Shown here piece by piece: positions 1 through 9,235 of a stretch of 34,392 nt of DNA. Every line of letters begins with the position of its first letter. Within the stretch, counting starts at the first letter, position 1. Origin of the DNA: Chara braunii. Lineage: Eukaryota > Streptophyta > Charophyceae > Charales > Characeae. Location of the stretch: contig BFEA01000140.1 in assembly GCA_003427395.1 (NCBI GenBank), forward strand, positions 2,241,434 to 2,275,825. The letters run 5' to 3'. Both the position numbers and the translations under genes were made by a program. The notes under the pieces are model-generated. The model worked only from the letters and a program-made list of their open reading frames with translations, was not told where the DNA came from and did not search any database.

Positions 1-300
1 AGGGTTCCCCGTAATACTGTAATCATAGTATAATCATACTAAAATGTTATATAAACAATATAACTTATATTAAGTATTATTAACTCATCAACTCGGTGTA
101 TCACGTAGAAAAACAAAATATACCACGGCGCACCATGCGCGAAAGTGCGCTCGTCACGCGCACGCCCCAGCGCACCGGAGTGCCGCGCAGCGCACTGCGC
201 ATCAGTGTGCGCACGGCACAGGTGCGCACCCCGCACGGCACAGGTGCGCACCGCGCACCGTGCAGCGCACCGCATCGCGCACCGCACTGATGCGCCGCAA
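1..300. repeat. AT-rich start, then GCAC/GCGC-rich simple repeat
   Basis: The first 120 bases are AT-rich with no gene. From about 121 to 300 the sequence is built from short, irregular GCGCAC and GGCACAG units with abundant GCGC and GTGCGCAC palindromes. Open frames on both strands across this stretch give Arg/Ala/His/Cys-rich peptides, as expected for low-complexity repeats. I see no gene. Confidence 0.6.
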
Positions 301-317
301 GTATGATACAAACTGAG

Positions 318-475
318 AACACGGCTGATTTCTGAAGTTCTGTCGATGGAATGGATGCCTTGCTGAGATTCCCGCATTCTGCTGTGTTTTCTAAGTCTGT
401 ACGTGTGCGTGCCTGTTGACTTGCGTGCCTGTCTGAGTGCTTGTCGGCATGAGTGTGTGTGTGACCCGTAAGGGT
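318..475 (+). repeat. Dispersed repeat family 1, copy 1
   Basis: This stretch is clearly similar to 8985-9145 in the same orientation. Shared blocks include CTGATTTCTGA, ATGCCTTGCTGAG, TTTTCTAAGTCTG and GAGTGTGTGTGTGACCC. Similarity stops on both sides, so it is an old dispersed repeat. No coding capacity is evident and the class is unknown. Confidence 0.7.
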
Positions 476-1376
476 ACTTGCTTGTTTGGCAGGCCCGTAG
501 GGCCGGTACTTACCTGTGGCCGTGGCATTGAGGGTTGCAGCAGGGAAAACACTCGAGTAGCGGAGCCAGGGGCCCGCGGTGCTTAGAGCAGCGGAAAAAC
601 ACTCAAGTAGCAGGTAGGCCGGTACCGCACCCAGTAGCAGTAGGCTAGGTCTAGGCCAGTACCAGTCCATCCAGTCTGAGTCTAGAGCCTGTGCGGGCAA
701 TATCAGAGTCTGCAATGATGTTTCCCTCAGAAAGGGAGGAGGTACCGGTTGCTTGGGAGGCCGAGCGGCCTGGAAGTCACCGCCCAGGAGGCAAGCAGGC
801 CGCTATATCAAGAGGCCGAGGCAAGAGCTCGGCCTCATTCTTCAGTGCGCAAGTTTGGAGACACGCTGCTGGAGCGCTGGCTGGAGTGGCGTCGGGTACT
901 ACAGCGCTGCTGGGAGGAAGAAGCCGGGAGCTTCCACCTTGGCTATGGTGGAGCTCTTCCGGTAGGAGGAGGAGGGAGAAGGGGACCAAGGAGGAGAGTG
1001 GTGAGGTACTTACCTGGCTATGGTAGACGTCATCTTCATCACCTTGCTAGGCGCTGCATCTGGAAGGCCCCTGTGGGGGTAGTGCCGCATCGAGGAAGCT
1101 CGGGACAGAGTCAGGCGAGTCAGGCATGGCGGTTGAGTGGGCAGCCGCATAGCTGCATGGAGTTGACCTTGAAGTGGGGCAGCGACATAGCTGCTTTGGG
1201 TTGTCCTTTGGACAGGAGGCTGAAGCCTCAGTAGTCCGCCATAGCATCGACCTGTATGTAGAGGAAGAGGAAGGGTGACCATGGATATGGTGGACCTCAT
1301 GTTGTGCCTGCAGTAGAAGTGGGATTCGGACATTGATTCTGGTTCAGCCATTCAACATTATTGTTATTTCTTGTCT
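476..1376. other. No gene seen; two strong minus-strand splice-donor-like sites
   Basis: GC-rich unique-looking sequence. Open frames on both strands do not resemble known proteins. On the minus strand, CAG|GTAAGTACC occurs twice, with the intron G at 513 and at 1013. Both match the ideal plant 5' splice site and lie downstream of the cyclase exons on the same strand. I could not attach a recognisable exon to either, so they may belong to unrecognised 3' exons or be repeats. Confidence 0.4.
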
Positions 1377-1600
1377 GAATAAGAGGGGAGGAGATAAGGA
1401 GGAGGAGATTGGTTGGCGAGGGAGAAGAGCCTTGTCATTGGTCTATGCTGGAGTACATCATCTTCTTCTTCTTTCTTACTTCTACTTCTTCTTCTTTCCC
1501 TCTCTCCTCTCAAGTTCATTCATTTCTTTTTGCAATTGGATGGCATTGTACTTTCTGATGAATGTATACTTCGAAATTGGCCAGCATCGTAACAAATTTT
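1377..1600 (+). repeat. Dispersed repeat family 2 (LTR-like), copy 1
   Basis: Similar over about 220 bp to 18217-18447. Both start near GAATAAGAGGGGAGGAG, pass through GAGTGGTTGGCGA-like and CTTCTTCTT-rich stretches, contain TTTTTGCAATTGGA and GGCATTGTACTTTCT, and end at ACTTCGAAATTGGCCAG followed by a TAACA-like end. The layout (purine-rich start, pyrimidine tract, CA-type end) resembles part of an LTR, but no paired LTR or internal domain could be shown. Confidence 0.55.
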
Positions 1601-1606
1601 AAATCT

Positions 1607-1690
1607 GGTAAAGAATTTCGATGTGACCCTGAGGCAAAATTTCTTCAGTTTATTTTTCTGCATAACATAGTTTTTTTCTCAGTTTTTTTT
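1607..1690 (+). repeat. Dispersed repeat family 3, copy 1, ending in a T run
   Basis: One of three copies (also 2864-2965 and 27690-27775). Each has GGTAAAGAATTTCGATGTGA, then CCTGAGGCAAA, TTCAGTTTATTT and a CATAG-T tail, followed by a T-rich run and a GCYGG-like junction. Read on the other strand it would begin with poly(A). The class is unknown. Confidence 0.7.
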
Positions 1691-1704
1691 TTTTTTGCCA
1701 GGAC

Positions 1705-1776
1705 TTTCCCTGGTCCTTGCACGGCCAGACCGCCCGGGAAAACAAGGGGACCTGGGCGGCCCGGCTGGTGGCCTAG
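1705..1776 (+). repeat. Dispersed repeat family 4, copy 1 (GC-rich)
   Basis: Similar to 4304-4372 in the same orientation. Both share GCACGGCC-GACCGCCCGG, an AAACAAGG block, a CCGGGC/CCTGGGC block and a CTGGTGG-like or CTGGTAG-like end. It is a short GC-rich repeat with no coding potential, directly after repeat family 3 in this copy. Confidence 0.6.
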
Positions 1777-2015
1777 TATATAATCATATTTCTTTTATTT
1801 ATTTTTTTATAAAACAGCAATAATAATAAGAAGAATAAAAATAACATAAATATAATATAATAATATAATAATATAATGAACAAGTCAGAAGAACTTCTTA
1901 AGGTTTAACCTTCAGAGTTTGGACTAACTTTATGGTATATAGTTGAGCAGTAAAGTGACTAACTTTATGGTAAATAGTTAAGAAGTGAAGTGTCTATATT
2001 GTGCTTTATGCTTAC

Positions 2016-2260
2016 GTCTTCACCAGCCTTCTTCATCAAGCGAGCACTCAAGTTGATTGGATCTCCATAGACAGTGTACTCGCACCTTCGCTTTCCGCCC
2101 ACTGTGACACACAAAAGTTTTCCTGTAGTCACGCCTATGGCACATTTCTGCCTAACAGCAGACAGACTGTCCTTGATCATCATTGCTGCTTGAATTCCTC
2201 TCATTGTGTCATCCTCGTGCGTGTTTCCTGGAAGTCCAAAGGCTGCGATCATCAAATAGC
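2016..2260 (-). CDS. Soluble-type adenylyl cyclase, exon 4 of those seen (second cyclase domain core)
   Basis: A 245-nt exon of a class III adenylyl cyclase, which makes cAMP from ATP. It encodes the core of the second catalytic homology domain: GYLMIAAFGLPG, then HEDD, and a GVTTGK turn followed by GGKRR-EYTVYGDPINLSARLM. The NLSAR motif keeps the Asn (2054-2052) and Arg (2042-2040) that stabilise the transition state in class III cyclases. The acceptor reads CTCCACAG|GCTAT and the donor GAAGAC|GTAAGC. The upstream exon ends with one base of a Gly codon and this exon supplies the other two, restoring the expected EKGYLMIAAFG. The likeliest family is ADCY10/soluble cyclase. The gene continues to lower coordinates, where no further exon was recognised. 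Confidence 0.92.
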
Positions 2261-2456
2261 CTGTGGAGTAAACATGCACATCAGATGAATGATGTCAGAT
2301 GAGAGTCCACGGATGAATTATAAAACAATGAATTATAAAACAGACTCGTGGAAAGAAAAAAAAAGAAAAGAAAGAGGGAATTTCCCCTTCTTTGAAACAG
2401 AAAGAAAAGTGAAAAATGCTGAAAAGCTAGGCTGCCAGAGTGGCCCGGGGCAAGTT

Positions 2457-2828
2457 GGGAAAATTTTTGAAATGCCCCTCCGACTTCCATTTATTTGCAG
2501 TATGCCGACTTACCCTGTTGCGCCCCTCTGAAGCGATTGAAGCTTCCCAAAAATCCCTGGCATTGTTGGGGCCTGAAATATGTTTAATATGCCCCTAGCG
2601 GTACCGGTTAATTTCCAGTACGGCCCGGTGGCTCCCCTCCCAGGACCAGGGGAACGGCCTCAAGTACCACCAACCACCACAGGGGCATGCTGGAAAGTTG
2701 CATCCCTCACTGACAGGGGCATACAGGAAACTTCAGAGGGCCCAGGGGCACAACAGGGTAAGTCGACCGTCGGAGGGGCATACCTCAAATAAATGGAAGT
2801 CAGAGGGGCATTTCAAAAAATTCCCCCC
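2457..2828. mobile_element. Fold-back / MITE-like element with long inverted ends
   Basis: The left arm (2457-2534) and right arm (about 2733-2828) are inverted copies. Both contain TTGAAATGCCCCTC, GACTTCCATTTATTTG and GACTTACCCTGTTG. The ends begin with GGG then AATTTTT; a G-rich start followed by an A/T block and then GCCCC is common in plant Mutator-like terminal repeats, so a non-autonomous Mutator-type element is possible. In the right half AGGGGCA recurs at 2681, 2715, 2744, 2774 and 2804, about 30 bp apart. There is no ORF. The homopolymers next to the right end prevent a target-site check. Confidence 0.65.
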
Positions 2829-2965
2829 CTCCCCCCCCCCCCCAAAAAAAAAAAAAAAAAAAAAATTTGGTAAAGAATTTCGATGTGATCCTGAGGCAAA
2901 CGTTGTTCAGTTTATTTGTGTGCATCACATAGTTTTTTTAACTTTTTTTCAGATTTTTTTTTTTT
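2829..2965 (+). repeat. Poly(C)/poly(A) run and dispersed repeat family 3, copy 2
   Basis: C-rich then A-rich homopolymers (2822-2863) lead into a copy of repeat family 3 that starts at about 2864 (GGTAAAGAATTTCGATGTGA, CCTGAGGCAAA, TTCAGTTTATTT) and ends in a long T run at about 2955-2973. It has no coding role. Confidence 0.65.
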
Positions 2966-4303
2966 TTTTTTTTGCTGGGCCCTTCACTTTGCAATAAACT
3001 CGGTTCAAATCCGCACTGCCGCGGGCTAAGGTAGTCACTTTTGGCCAAAGGCCTGAAACGGGGTCAACAGACACAGCTCAAGCCTGGCCTAGGGTCATGG
3101 GGTATCCTGGCCTGAGTCCAAAACTGCACCCAAAACCCCCACGAACGACAGTCGACTTTTGGAAAGTCAACGGTCAGACCAGCAAGGGAGAATCAGGCCC
3201 AAAGTCAAAGTCAACCCACTGGTCAGCCACGGCCGTCGATCAGATGCACATCATTGGTTGTCTGCAGGTTTCTAGAAGATTCCAGTCCAAGTGGGACACA
3301 AGGGAAATTGGGAACTGCGCTGCATCCAGGCAATTGGCTTTCGATTCATCTGGCCCATCGACTCAAGGAGACTGGAGGCTGGTCAACGCGAGTCAACCCT
3401 ATAAAGAGTTGACCAGGCCCTGTGGAGCCCCTTAGGGAAGCAAGCTTATGCCCCGCGGGAACCTATCCTGTCGTAGGGGACCGCGGGATGTACAGCTGGC
3501 GCACCCGGCTATAGCGGCGACGGAGCGACGTTACCGCGACCGTCTCGGCGGCTCGCGGGATTATTTTTGCGTCGTTCCCAAGTTGTCTCTTGATTTTGTT
3601 TTTGTTTAACTCCTGCGTGACATGGCCGGGAGGGCTCCCGACTTTTGCAAAAAAAAAAATGCGGGAGCCGATGCGCTCTAGTGTCGTGACTCGAGACTGC
3701 TGCAGCTGTATGCTGGCGCCAGAAGCTGGGAGTGGGGACCAGACTTGAGGGGGATTATGTTGGCGTGGCCATAGCCGCGTGGACGTAGACAAGGTGGTAA
3801 CTGTTGGCGAGGAGGAGGAGGATCAGGGCTGTGAGACTGACGAGAGATGAGGGAAAGCTTTCCTGGACTTACTGGCGACGACACGTGTGATCTACTGCTG
3901 TCTCCATGAAGATGAGGAAGTGTTTCGCCATCCTCCATATTTGATTGCTGACGTGGAAGGAGGATGGGCGCCCTGTTCTGATCTGACAGCAGTTATGTCA
4001 GAGGACGTCAGAGGGAACATGCACTGCTGAGGTGGCATTAGGGGAGAAGCCCAAAGTTGGAGTGTGAGAGAGGAAGACATACCTGTGCTATTGACTATCG
4101 TTAAGACTCTCCTCCTCCTCTTCTATGTCTCATCACTCCCCTTGCTGTTCTCTCATGAGCTTCTTTGACAGGATAATATTCTTGACTTGTGCATTTGATC
4201 GAGACTTGGACTTGTAATTGACGACTGGAGACTTCACGAGTCACGCTGGGTTCAGACTCCCGTTGCATTGCTGGTTTGCTTTCCGGCGGGACCGGGTTCA
4301 TTA

Positions 4304-4372
4304 CAGCTCGTCCTCGCACGGCCGGACCGCCCGGTCAAACAAGGCAACCCGGGCAGCCCTGCTGGTAGTCCA
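4304..4372 (+). repeat. Dispersed repeat family 4, copy 2
   Basis: Second copy of the GC-rich repeat at 1705-1776. It contains CGCACGGCCGGACCGCCCGG, then AAACAAGG, CCCGGGCAGCCC and CTGGTAG. Confidence 0.6.
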
Positions 4373-4850
4373 GCTGACAAGTTGATGACGGCAATAAATA
4401 TTGCCTCAAGGACTACTAAGACTGCGGCTGACTGACTCTGCACAGCAGAAGACAGATGCTGAGTTCCTTTGACATCAACACAAGAAAGACAAACAATGCA
4501 CAAGTAGCCGCAAACCACCTCTTTCTTTTTTGCAACAATATTGGTTCCAGTGTTCCACTGAACTCTCATTCTATTGGTGGGGAGCAGCACATGCTGGAAA
4601 CCAGGCTCAACTGACTACAATAATGATGCGGCATCAGGCGTCCCATTAGAGATTCGAATACAACCGTTTTTGCCAGCTCTCTTCTGATAAGAAAGTGATT
4701 AATGGGCATAAAGGACATTGGTGTTCTGTGTGAGGTAGATTTGTGAAGTTCTGGGTGCACTGGGAGTCTTTCATGTTGTCTATCTCTTGCTGCAGTTTTG
4801 GTGCAAGCTGGCAACCATGAGAACATACGTCAACATAAATTACTACCTAC

Positions 4851-5083
4851 CTTTCTCATCCATTCGGAATTGTATCAGACAACCCTCAAATGCTTCGAGG
4901 CACTTCTGCACAGTCGTCATCGTCAGCTGTACGCGAGTCAACTGTTCTTGCCCAGGTGGCTGATGACTTGTCAGGGACAGAAGTCCCACAAAAAGGCATG
5001 TGCATCTTCGTATCTCAGACAACATCCCACTCCCTGTTAGAAGACCGGGCTGAAGCCTCCTTGTCACAGTTCCCGGTAGAAAT
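4851..5083 (-). CDS. Soluble-type adenylyl cyclase, exon 3 of those seen (start of second cyclase domain)
   Basis: A 233-nt exon that enters the second cyclase domain. It reads FLPGTVTRRL, then LSEIRRCTCLFVGLLSL, then TTVQKCLEAFEGCLIQFRMD and EKG. This matches the soluble-cyclase order: a Y/F-[VL]-P linker, [WM]-L-x-E-[LI]-R-R-x-T at the domain start, and the helix before D-x-K-G. The first metal-binding Asp expected in a C1-type domain is replaced by Gly (CLFVGLL), as expected of a non-metal-binding C2 half. The acceptor is TTCGCAG|ATTTC and the donor AAAG|GTAGGT. The first base (A) completes a Gly codon whose first two bases end the previous exon. The last base (G) starts a codon finished in the next exon. 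Confidence 0.9.
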
Positions 5084-5402
5084 CTGCGAATGGAAGTTTG
5101 CAGAGAGACCAATCATATGAGCAATCAATTGTAAGTTGTAGCGGAAAACCAGCAAAAAGCGTTGGGAAATCCCACTTCACTGAGTTCAGACAACCATCCT
5201 CAATATAATGGTATTATTATACTATCAGGAATAATCCCTTATTGCAGGACTTGGGTTTCTCATGGCAGTGGACTCTTTGGAGAGATACCAGCTAAATTTG
5301 AATCGTGAATGCTACACGTGTAGCTGTTGATAAACAGCTCATGAGATCTGTAGCAGAAGACTTGCCTCAGTGGTATCAGATAACTGTCAATGCCGCTTTT
5401 GT

Positions 5403-5530
5403 GTACATCCGAAAAAGCAGATTGAGCCTCTCCTAAAAATTCTGAGGCCATGGATCGTCGATAAAATGAATCCGCGGCTCATGGCCTCCTGTTTTTTTCG
5501 GAGAGGCTCAATCTGCTTTTCCGGATGTAC
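5403..5530. mobile_element. Fold-back element with about 50-bp inverted arms
   Basis: The arms 5403-5452 and 5480-5530 are inverted copies. GTACATCCG, AAAAGCAGATTGAGCCTCTC and GAGGCCATG occur in both, with one mismatch across the outer 31 bases and more toward the loop. The 27-bp centre has no coding role. The right arm is followed within 6 bases by the TTAA-containing palindrome that borders the next element. Confidence 0.7.
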
Positions 5531-5541
5531 CGGTGGTTTAA

Positions 5542-5821
5542 ACCACTAGTACATTTGTCGGTTCGGAAAGTAGTGGGCGACCTTTCCGGAGGCCGAAACG
5601 AAACGACGGCCGCCGATCAGATTTATCAACGGCAGCCGTTGTCGGGCCCGGCCTCCTAAAAGTTTGGGAATAGGCTAAAACTTGCCGGAACGAAATGGCA
5701 AAGGTACTACCGTCTTCACCCGAATAGAACGCCCGGTCATTATAGCTGTATTTGGCACAACTTTCGGTCCAGATGCAGCGATAATGACCGGGCGTTCTAT
5801 TCGGGTGAAGACGGTAGTGGT
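5542..5821. mobile_element. MITE with ACCACTAGTAC ends and flanking TTAA, carrying a nested insertion
   Basis: The left end ACCACTAGTAC (5542) and the right end, split by another insertion, GTAC-TA...TAGTGGT (to 5821) are inverted copies. TTAA lies directly outside both ends (5538-5541 and 5822-5825), as expected of a TTAA-targeting transposon (piggyBac type). The interior (GACGGCCG, GATCAGATTTATCAA, GGGCCCGGCCTCC) is shared with the element at 32911-33104, so they are one family. No ORF. The host copy is about 170 bp without the nested insert. Confidence 0.65.
5710..5814. mobile_element. Nested 105-bp MITE with perfect 34-bp inverted ends and TA duplication
   Basis: Arms 5710-5743 and 5781-5814 are perfect inverted repeats starting CCGTCTTCACCCGAATAG, with a 37-bp loop. 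TA lies on both sides (5708-5709 and 5815-5816). Removing the insert and one TA leaves GGTACTAGTGGT, which is exactly the expected right end of the surrounding MITE. That empty-site reasoning supports a TA-targeting (Tc1/mariner-like) element. Perfect arms imply a recent insertion or strong constraint on the hairpin. Confidence 0.75.
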
Positions 5822-5825
5822 TTAA

Positions 5826-6355
5826 TACAAAGAAGAACAAAAGAAATCCAAGGTCCCAGTCTACTGCTAGGCAGCTGCACCTGCTGGAAACTGGGTGTAG
5901 CACCCCAGGACAACCTTTACAATGAAAAGGGCCGAAACTGGGCCCAGTGCAATGAGCCCAATTCTCAATGCTCACCTCCGCAGAAAATCGAAGGCATGAA
6001 CTCACGCATGACAACTCAACAGAGAAGAAAAGACAGAAGGGAATGAACTTCACTAAAGAAAACACAAGAACGAGAGATTCATGACACTTTCGTTAATTAT
6101 CAATGATTGCAAACTTACAAAGCAGAGATAGCTGCGAATACCCATGAATCTAGGGACAAAACTGAATTGTGAAATTGTTACTCACTGCAGCAACTGTTGC
6201 TGCTTATGCTCAAGACACAGGTCCAGTCCGTTCTTTTTTTGAATTACTGAAATATGTGAAAGAGTGGCACCAGCAACGACAACTGCATTGAACGTACGGA
6301 ACACTGAACTGAGCAGAACATTATATAAGACTGTTACGATCCTACCACATTCATA
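5826..6355. other. No gene seen
   Basis: Intronic sequence with no recognisable coding region on either strand. The minus-strand open frame over 5538-6065 reads through the MITEs and has no known domain. Confidence 0.5.
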
Positions 6356-6447
6356 ATGCAAAACTCAAATTGTGAGAAAATGCAAGACTTGCCGGAACTC
6401 AAAAGAAGAAGTGGACATCCGATCAAGATTCTACATCAAGGGAGACA

Positions 6448-6771
6448 TTGGAAAGGAGAAGCTGGAATGGGAAGATGCAAAGTGGCACTGCACAAACAGC
6501 TGACTTCAGGCCGATTCTCATCAAGCTCCCGGAAGACGCGGAGCTCAAGGGGGATCTGGCCTGGATGCCGTGGCAAGTGGTTGAGACCATTCCCTATGGC
6601 TTATTGGGTGGTGAGCTGGCACCAGAGAGGGCAGCACGCAGCGTAGTCATTCTGGTGAAACATGAGACCTCATGGGAGCCGGACTATTTGGAGATGAGGG
6701 TGGCAGACACAGCAACGAGGATTGATCTGCGGGATCTTAAAAACTCTCACACCGAGGTAATAGGAGGATGA
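6448..6771 (+). pseudogene. LINE A upstream ORF remnant
   Basis: A 107-codon open stretch (ILIKLPEDAELKGDL, VVETIPYGLLGGEL, SVVILVKHE) directly upstream of the endonuclease of LINE A. Its position suits the end of ORF1 or the linker before ORF2. I recognise no domain, and there is no zinc knuckle here. It is followed by a stop at 6769-6771 and then 90 bases later by the endonuclease frame. Confidence 0.4.
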
Positions 6772-6861
6772 CCCCAAGACCTTATACAGATGGAGATAGG
6801 AGGAGCAGGGCGACAAGGAAAACGAAGGAAACTCCATCACGTGGCAGCAAGACACAAGCCA

Positions 6862-7690
6862 GAAATTAAGATAGTCTCATGAAACATTAACGGCCTCGCC
6901 ACAATTCTCGACAATCCTGACAAGTGGAATACCATTATGAGTTACACGAACTGGTTTGGAACAGACCCGCAAGACTTTGTTTGCTGGCAGGAGACCCACC
7001 TCACGGACTTAGAGGAACACCAAAAAATCCTGTCTAGAATTACAGAGAGACTGAGAAGGGTGCAGGCGGCCTATTGGGCACCAGCACAGCGTCCACATGC
7101 GGCAGGAGTGGTGATCCTGCAAAATAGAAGGTCATCTGCAGCACGCAAGATCACAGCGCAAGGAGCAGAAGTGGACAGAGAGGAAGGATGCTGGGCACAA
7201 CTGGATTTCAAACTTCATGAGAAGGAATTCAGACTGGTGACCCTCTACTGCCCAAACATGCTTCACCAGCGCAATCAAACGGTTAACCTTTTCAAAGATC
7301 GGGTCGACAATAGCAGGCATATAATTCTGGCAGGGGACTGGAACGCAGCATTGAACCCAGGACTAGACCGCATGACTGGAGGAAGCTCAGGGACAGAGGG
7401 GTGGCTAGGGGAGGAGGCACTGGCTATCCATAACTTAACGACGGAGAAGGACCTGACGAATCCACACAGGCTGTACTACCCAACTGAAAAACAGTTTACT
7501 TATCATAAGAGAAATAGGAGTCAACACGTGTCCGCTTCTAGAATAGCCTTCTTTTAACATAGTCACCTAGGGGTTTAACCGTTTAACATAGTATCCTAGG
7601 GATGATACACACAGTAGGAATAGGGGATCTGCCTTACGCTAGCGGCTTAGAACATAACCCCTCCTTCTATATTTAATTACTGATAAACAT
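6862..7690 (+). pseudogene. LINE A endonuclease domain (APE-like), broken
   Basis: Apurinic-type endonuclease of a non-LTR element, which nicks target DNA to prime reverse transcription. Motifs in order: KIVS-stop-NINGL (6865-6900; the Trp codon has become TGA), CWQETHLTDL with the catalytic Glu, VVILQ, LVTLYCPN, IILAGDWNAALNP and ASRIAFF. After a stop at 7555-7557 and a duplicated 30-bp word (TTTAACATAGT...CCTAGGG at 7556-7603), the frame resumes as IGDLPYASGLEHNPS, matching the S/G-L-D-H-K-P end of the domain in LINEs B and C. It cannot be functional. Confidence 0.85.
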
Positions 7691-7696
7691 ATCAAT

Positions 7697-8711
7697 ATGG
7701 GTCAAGGATTCTACAGAATTAATAACTCCGTTCTGCGGACACCGGAGCTGCGACAAGGGATCCTCCAAACGTGTTTGTCACACGATCTGCAAAGTCAATC
7801 CTTCGCAGATCTGATAGAGACCTTGTCTCAGACAACGGCAAGGGTGACCAGGCAACTGGCAGCCAAAAGGGGAGCAAGGGAGTGCAAACTACAGCAAGCA
7901 CTAAGATTGGCAGAACAGAATCTCATTAGACATCCGGGCACAGAGCTTTGTGAGAGGATTCTAGAAGCAGCCAGGACTGAGTTAGGAGACTGGGAAAGAT
8001 GGAGGGGCAGGGGACTGCAGATGAGGGCAAGGGTCTGAGAGTGGGAAGAAGGAGAAAGAATGTTCAAGTTCTTTTCTCAGAAGATCAAGCCCAATGGGTG
8101 GAACTCCACCATCAAACAATTAGAGGGCCCGAACGGACCACCAACATCGGCAGAAGGGATGGTCCAAGTGGCCCATGACTTATATAGCAGCCTCCACACC
8201 TCAAGAGAACAGGACCACACAAAGGAACAAACCGAGGGGTCGAGGGTCAAGTTCCTGACCTACCTGGAGAGGACGATCTCGCCGCAACAGGAGAAAATGT
8301 TAGATGCCCCCCTCTCACAGGAGACTTGTGGGAGGTTCTGAAGTCGATGAGTCCAAATAAAACGCCAGGGAAGGATGGCCTGACCAGAGAATTTTGGTTG
8401 GAATATTGGCCCGTTCTGGGAAAGAAGTACGAAACGTTCCTCAACTCAGCATTGACATTGACAAAGGAAGGGATAGGAGAGGACCCGTCCATGGGCATAG
8501 TGATGCTGCTCTACGAAAAAGGGAACCCAGCAGCTATAAGGAATTATAGACCCATCAGGGCCATCAACCTCTTAACACTGACGCATAAAACAGTAGTGAA
8601 GGCTCTAGCGAACCGTCTCAGAGGGGTCACTCGGGGCTGCTTCACCTAGACCAGACAGTTTTCATTCCGGGAAGGTTCATCCTCGACAATGTCATGACCC
8701 TAACCGAATTT
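7697..8711 (+). pseudogene. LINE A reverse transcriptase, N-terminal part
   Basis: Begins GQGFYRINNSVL (the linker shared by all three LINEs) and continues with LAEQNLI, an FKFFSQKIK block, then NKTPGKDGLTREFW, IRNYRPI, KALANRL and, after frame changes, FIPGRFILDNVMTL. A stop at 8036-8038 and frameshifts at about 8310 and 8645 break it. The motif A, B and C (FADD) blocks are absent because the copy ends at 8711. Confidence 0.85.
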
Positions 8712-8712
8712 C

Positions 8713-8886
8713 ATGTACCACCCATTGGACGACCTCTATTGGATCTCTAAGAAGGAACTGCTGCGCAGCACATCTCTCGTTGCGAAAGCATACGAACGAA
8801 AGATAGCTTCCGATGCTGTTCCCAAAATCTCTGCAAAAATCGCTGCTACTGAGTACTCGCGGAATCTCTTCACTATGTTCACTTAG
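8713..8886 (+). CDS. Small unidentified ORF (57 aa) after the LINE A break
   Basis: ATG at 8713, stop TAG at 8884-8886. It starts MYHPLDDLYWISKKELLRS and is Lys/Ala/Ser-rich further on. The frame starts at the LINE A breakpoint, so it could be an exon fragment of something that truncated the LINE, or chance. I do not recognise it. Low confidence that it is real coding sequence. Confidence 0.2.
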   Translation: MYHPLDDLYWISKKELLRSTSLVAKAYERKIASDAVPKISAKIAATEYSRNLFTMFT

Positions 8887-8984
8887 GGCGCGTTTGTCGG
8901 GGACTCAGAATGAGTTACTCGCTCGAAGGGACCTCACTCTTGAGGGGGGGGCAGTATTAGGACCTGCCAGACACAGACTGAGAC

Positions 8985-9145
8985 ACACAACTGATTTCTG
9001 AGTTTTGCCAATGGAATGTATGCCTTGCTGAGTTTCCCGCTTATTGCTGAGTTTTCTAAGTCTGAGTGTGTGCATGCTTGCTGGCCTGCATGCCTGTCTG
9101 AGTACTTGTCGGTTTGAGTGTGTGTGTGACCCATGAGGGTAGTTG
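8985..9145 (+). repeat. Dispersed repeat family 1, copy 2
   Basis: Second copy of the repeat at 318-475, same orientation. It shares CTGATTTCTGAG, ATGCCTTGCTGAG, TTTTCTAAGTCTGAG and GAGTGTGTGTGTGACCC. Confidence 0.7.
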
Positions 9146-9169
9146 TCCGTGTCCCAAAGAGGGGATCTG

Positions 9170-9235
9170 AGAAGGGACTCAGGGATAGGCAAGCTGACAG
9201 TCAATCCTCCAATCCTCATTACCGATCAGGAACCT
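9170..9235 (+). repeat. LINE 3'-tail fragment
   Basis: GGCAAGCTGACAGTCAATCC and a following GATCAGGA word match the 3' regions of LINE B (about 18029-18090) and LINE C (about 32736-32786). Here they sit about 460 bp after the LINE A break. It could be the displaced 3' end of LINE A or of another copy. Confidence 0.55.

Larger units (their letters stand above)
2261..4850 (-). other. Intron between cyclase exons 3 and 4 (2590 bp)
   Basis: Bounded on the minus strand by GTAGGT at 4850 and CCACAG at 2261. It carries the fold-back element at 2457-2828, repeat copies at 2864-2965 and 4304-4372, and otherwise no recognisable gene. Between 3000 and 4250 there are many GTCAAC/GTTGAC words and a TATAAAG at about 3401, which could be an old LTR, but nothing firm can be claimed. 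Confidence 0.85.
6356..8711 (+). mobile_element. LINE A: non-LTR retrotransposon, 3'-truncated and decayed
   Basis: Encodes, in broken frames, an upstream ORF remnant, an apurinic-type endonuclease and the N-terminal part of a reverse transcriptase. It ends abruptly at about 8711, just after the FIPGRFILDNVMTL motif, so the catalytic palm, zinc-knuckle region and 3' UTR are gone. It is more diverged from LINEs B and C than they are from each other. Orientation is antisense to the host cyclase gene. Confidence 0.85.

Noticed and set aside
101-715. 204-codon minus-strand open frame rich in Arg, Ala, His
   Set aside because: It runs through GCAC simple repeat and a dispersed repeat; low-complexity artefact.
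2998-3012. GGTTCAAATCC, a perfect-looking Pol III B box
   Set aside because: No A box at tRNA spacing upstream, only T runs, so no tRNA or SINE is claimed.
3390-3420. TATAAAG and GTCAAC-rich stretch as a promoter
   Set aside because: No transcript start, ORF or paired LTR can be tied to it from sequence alone.
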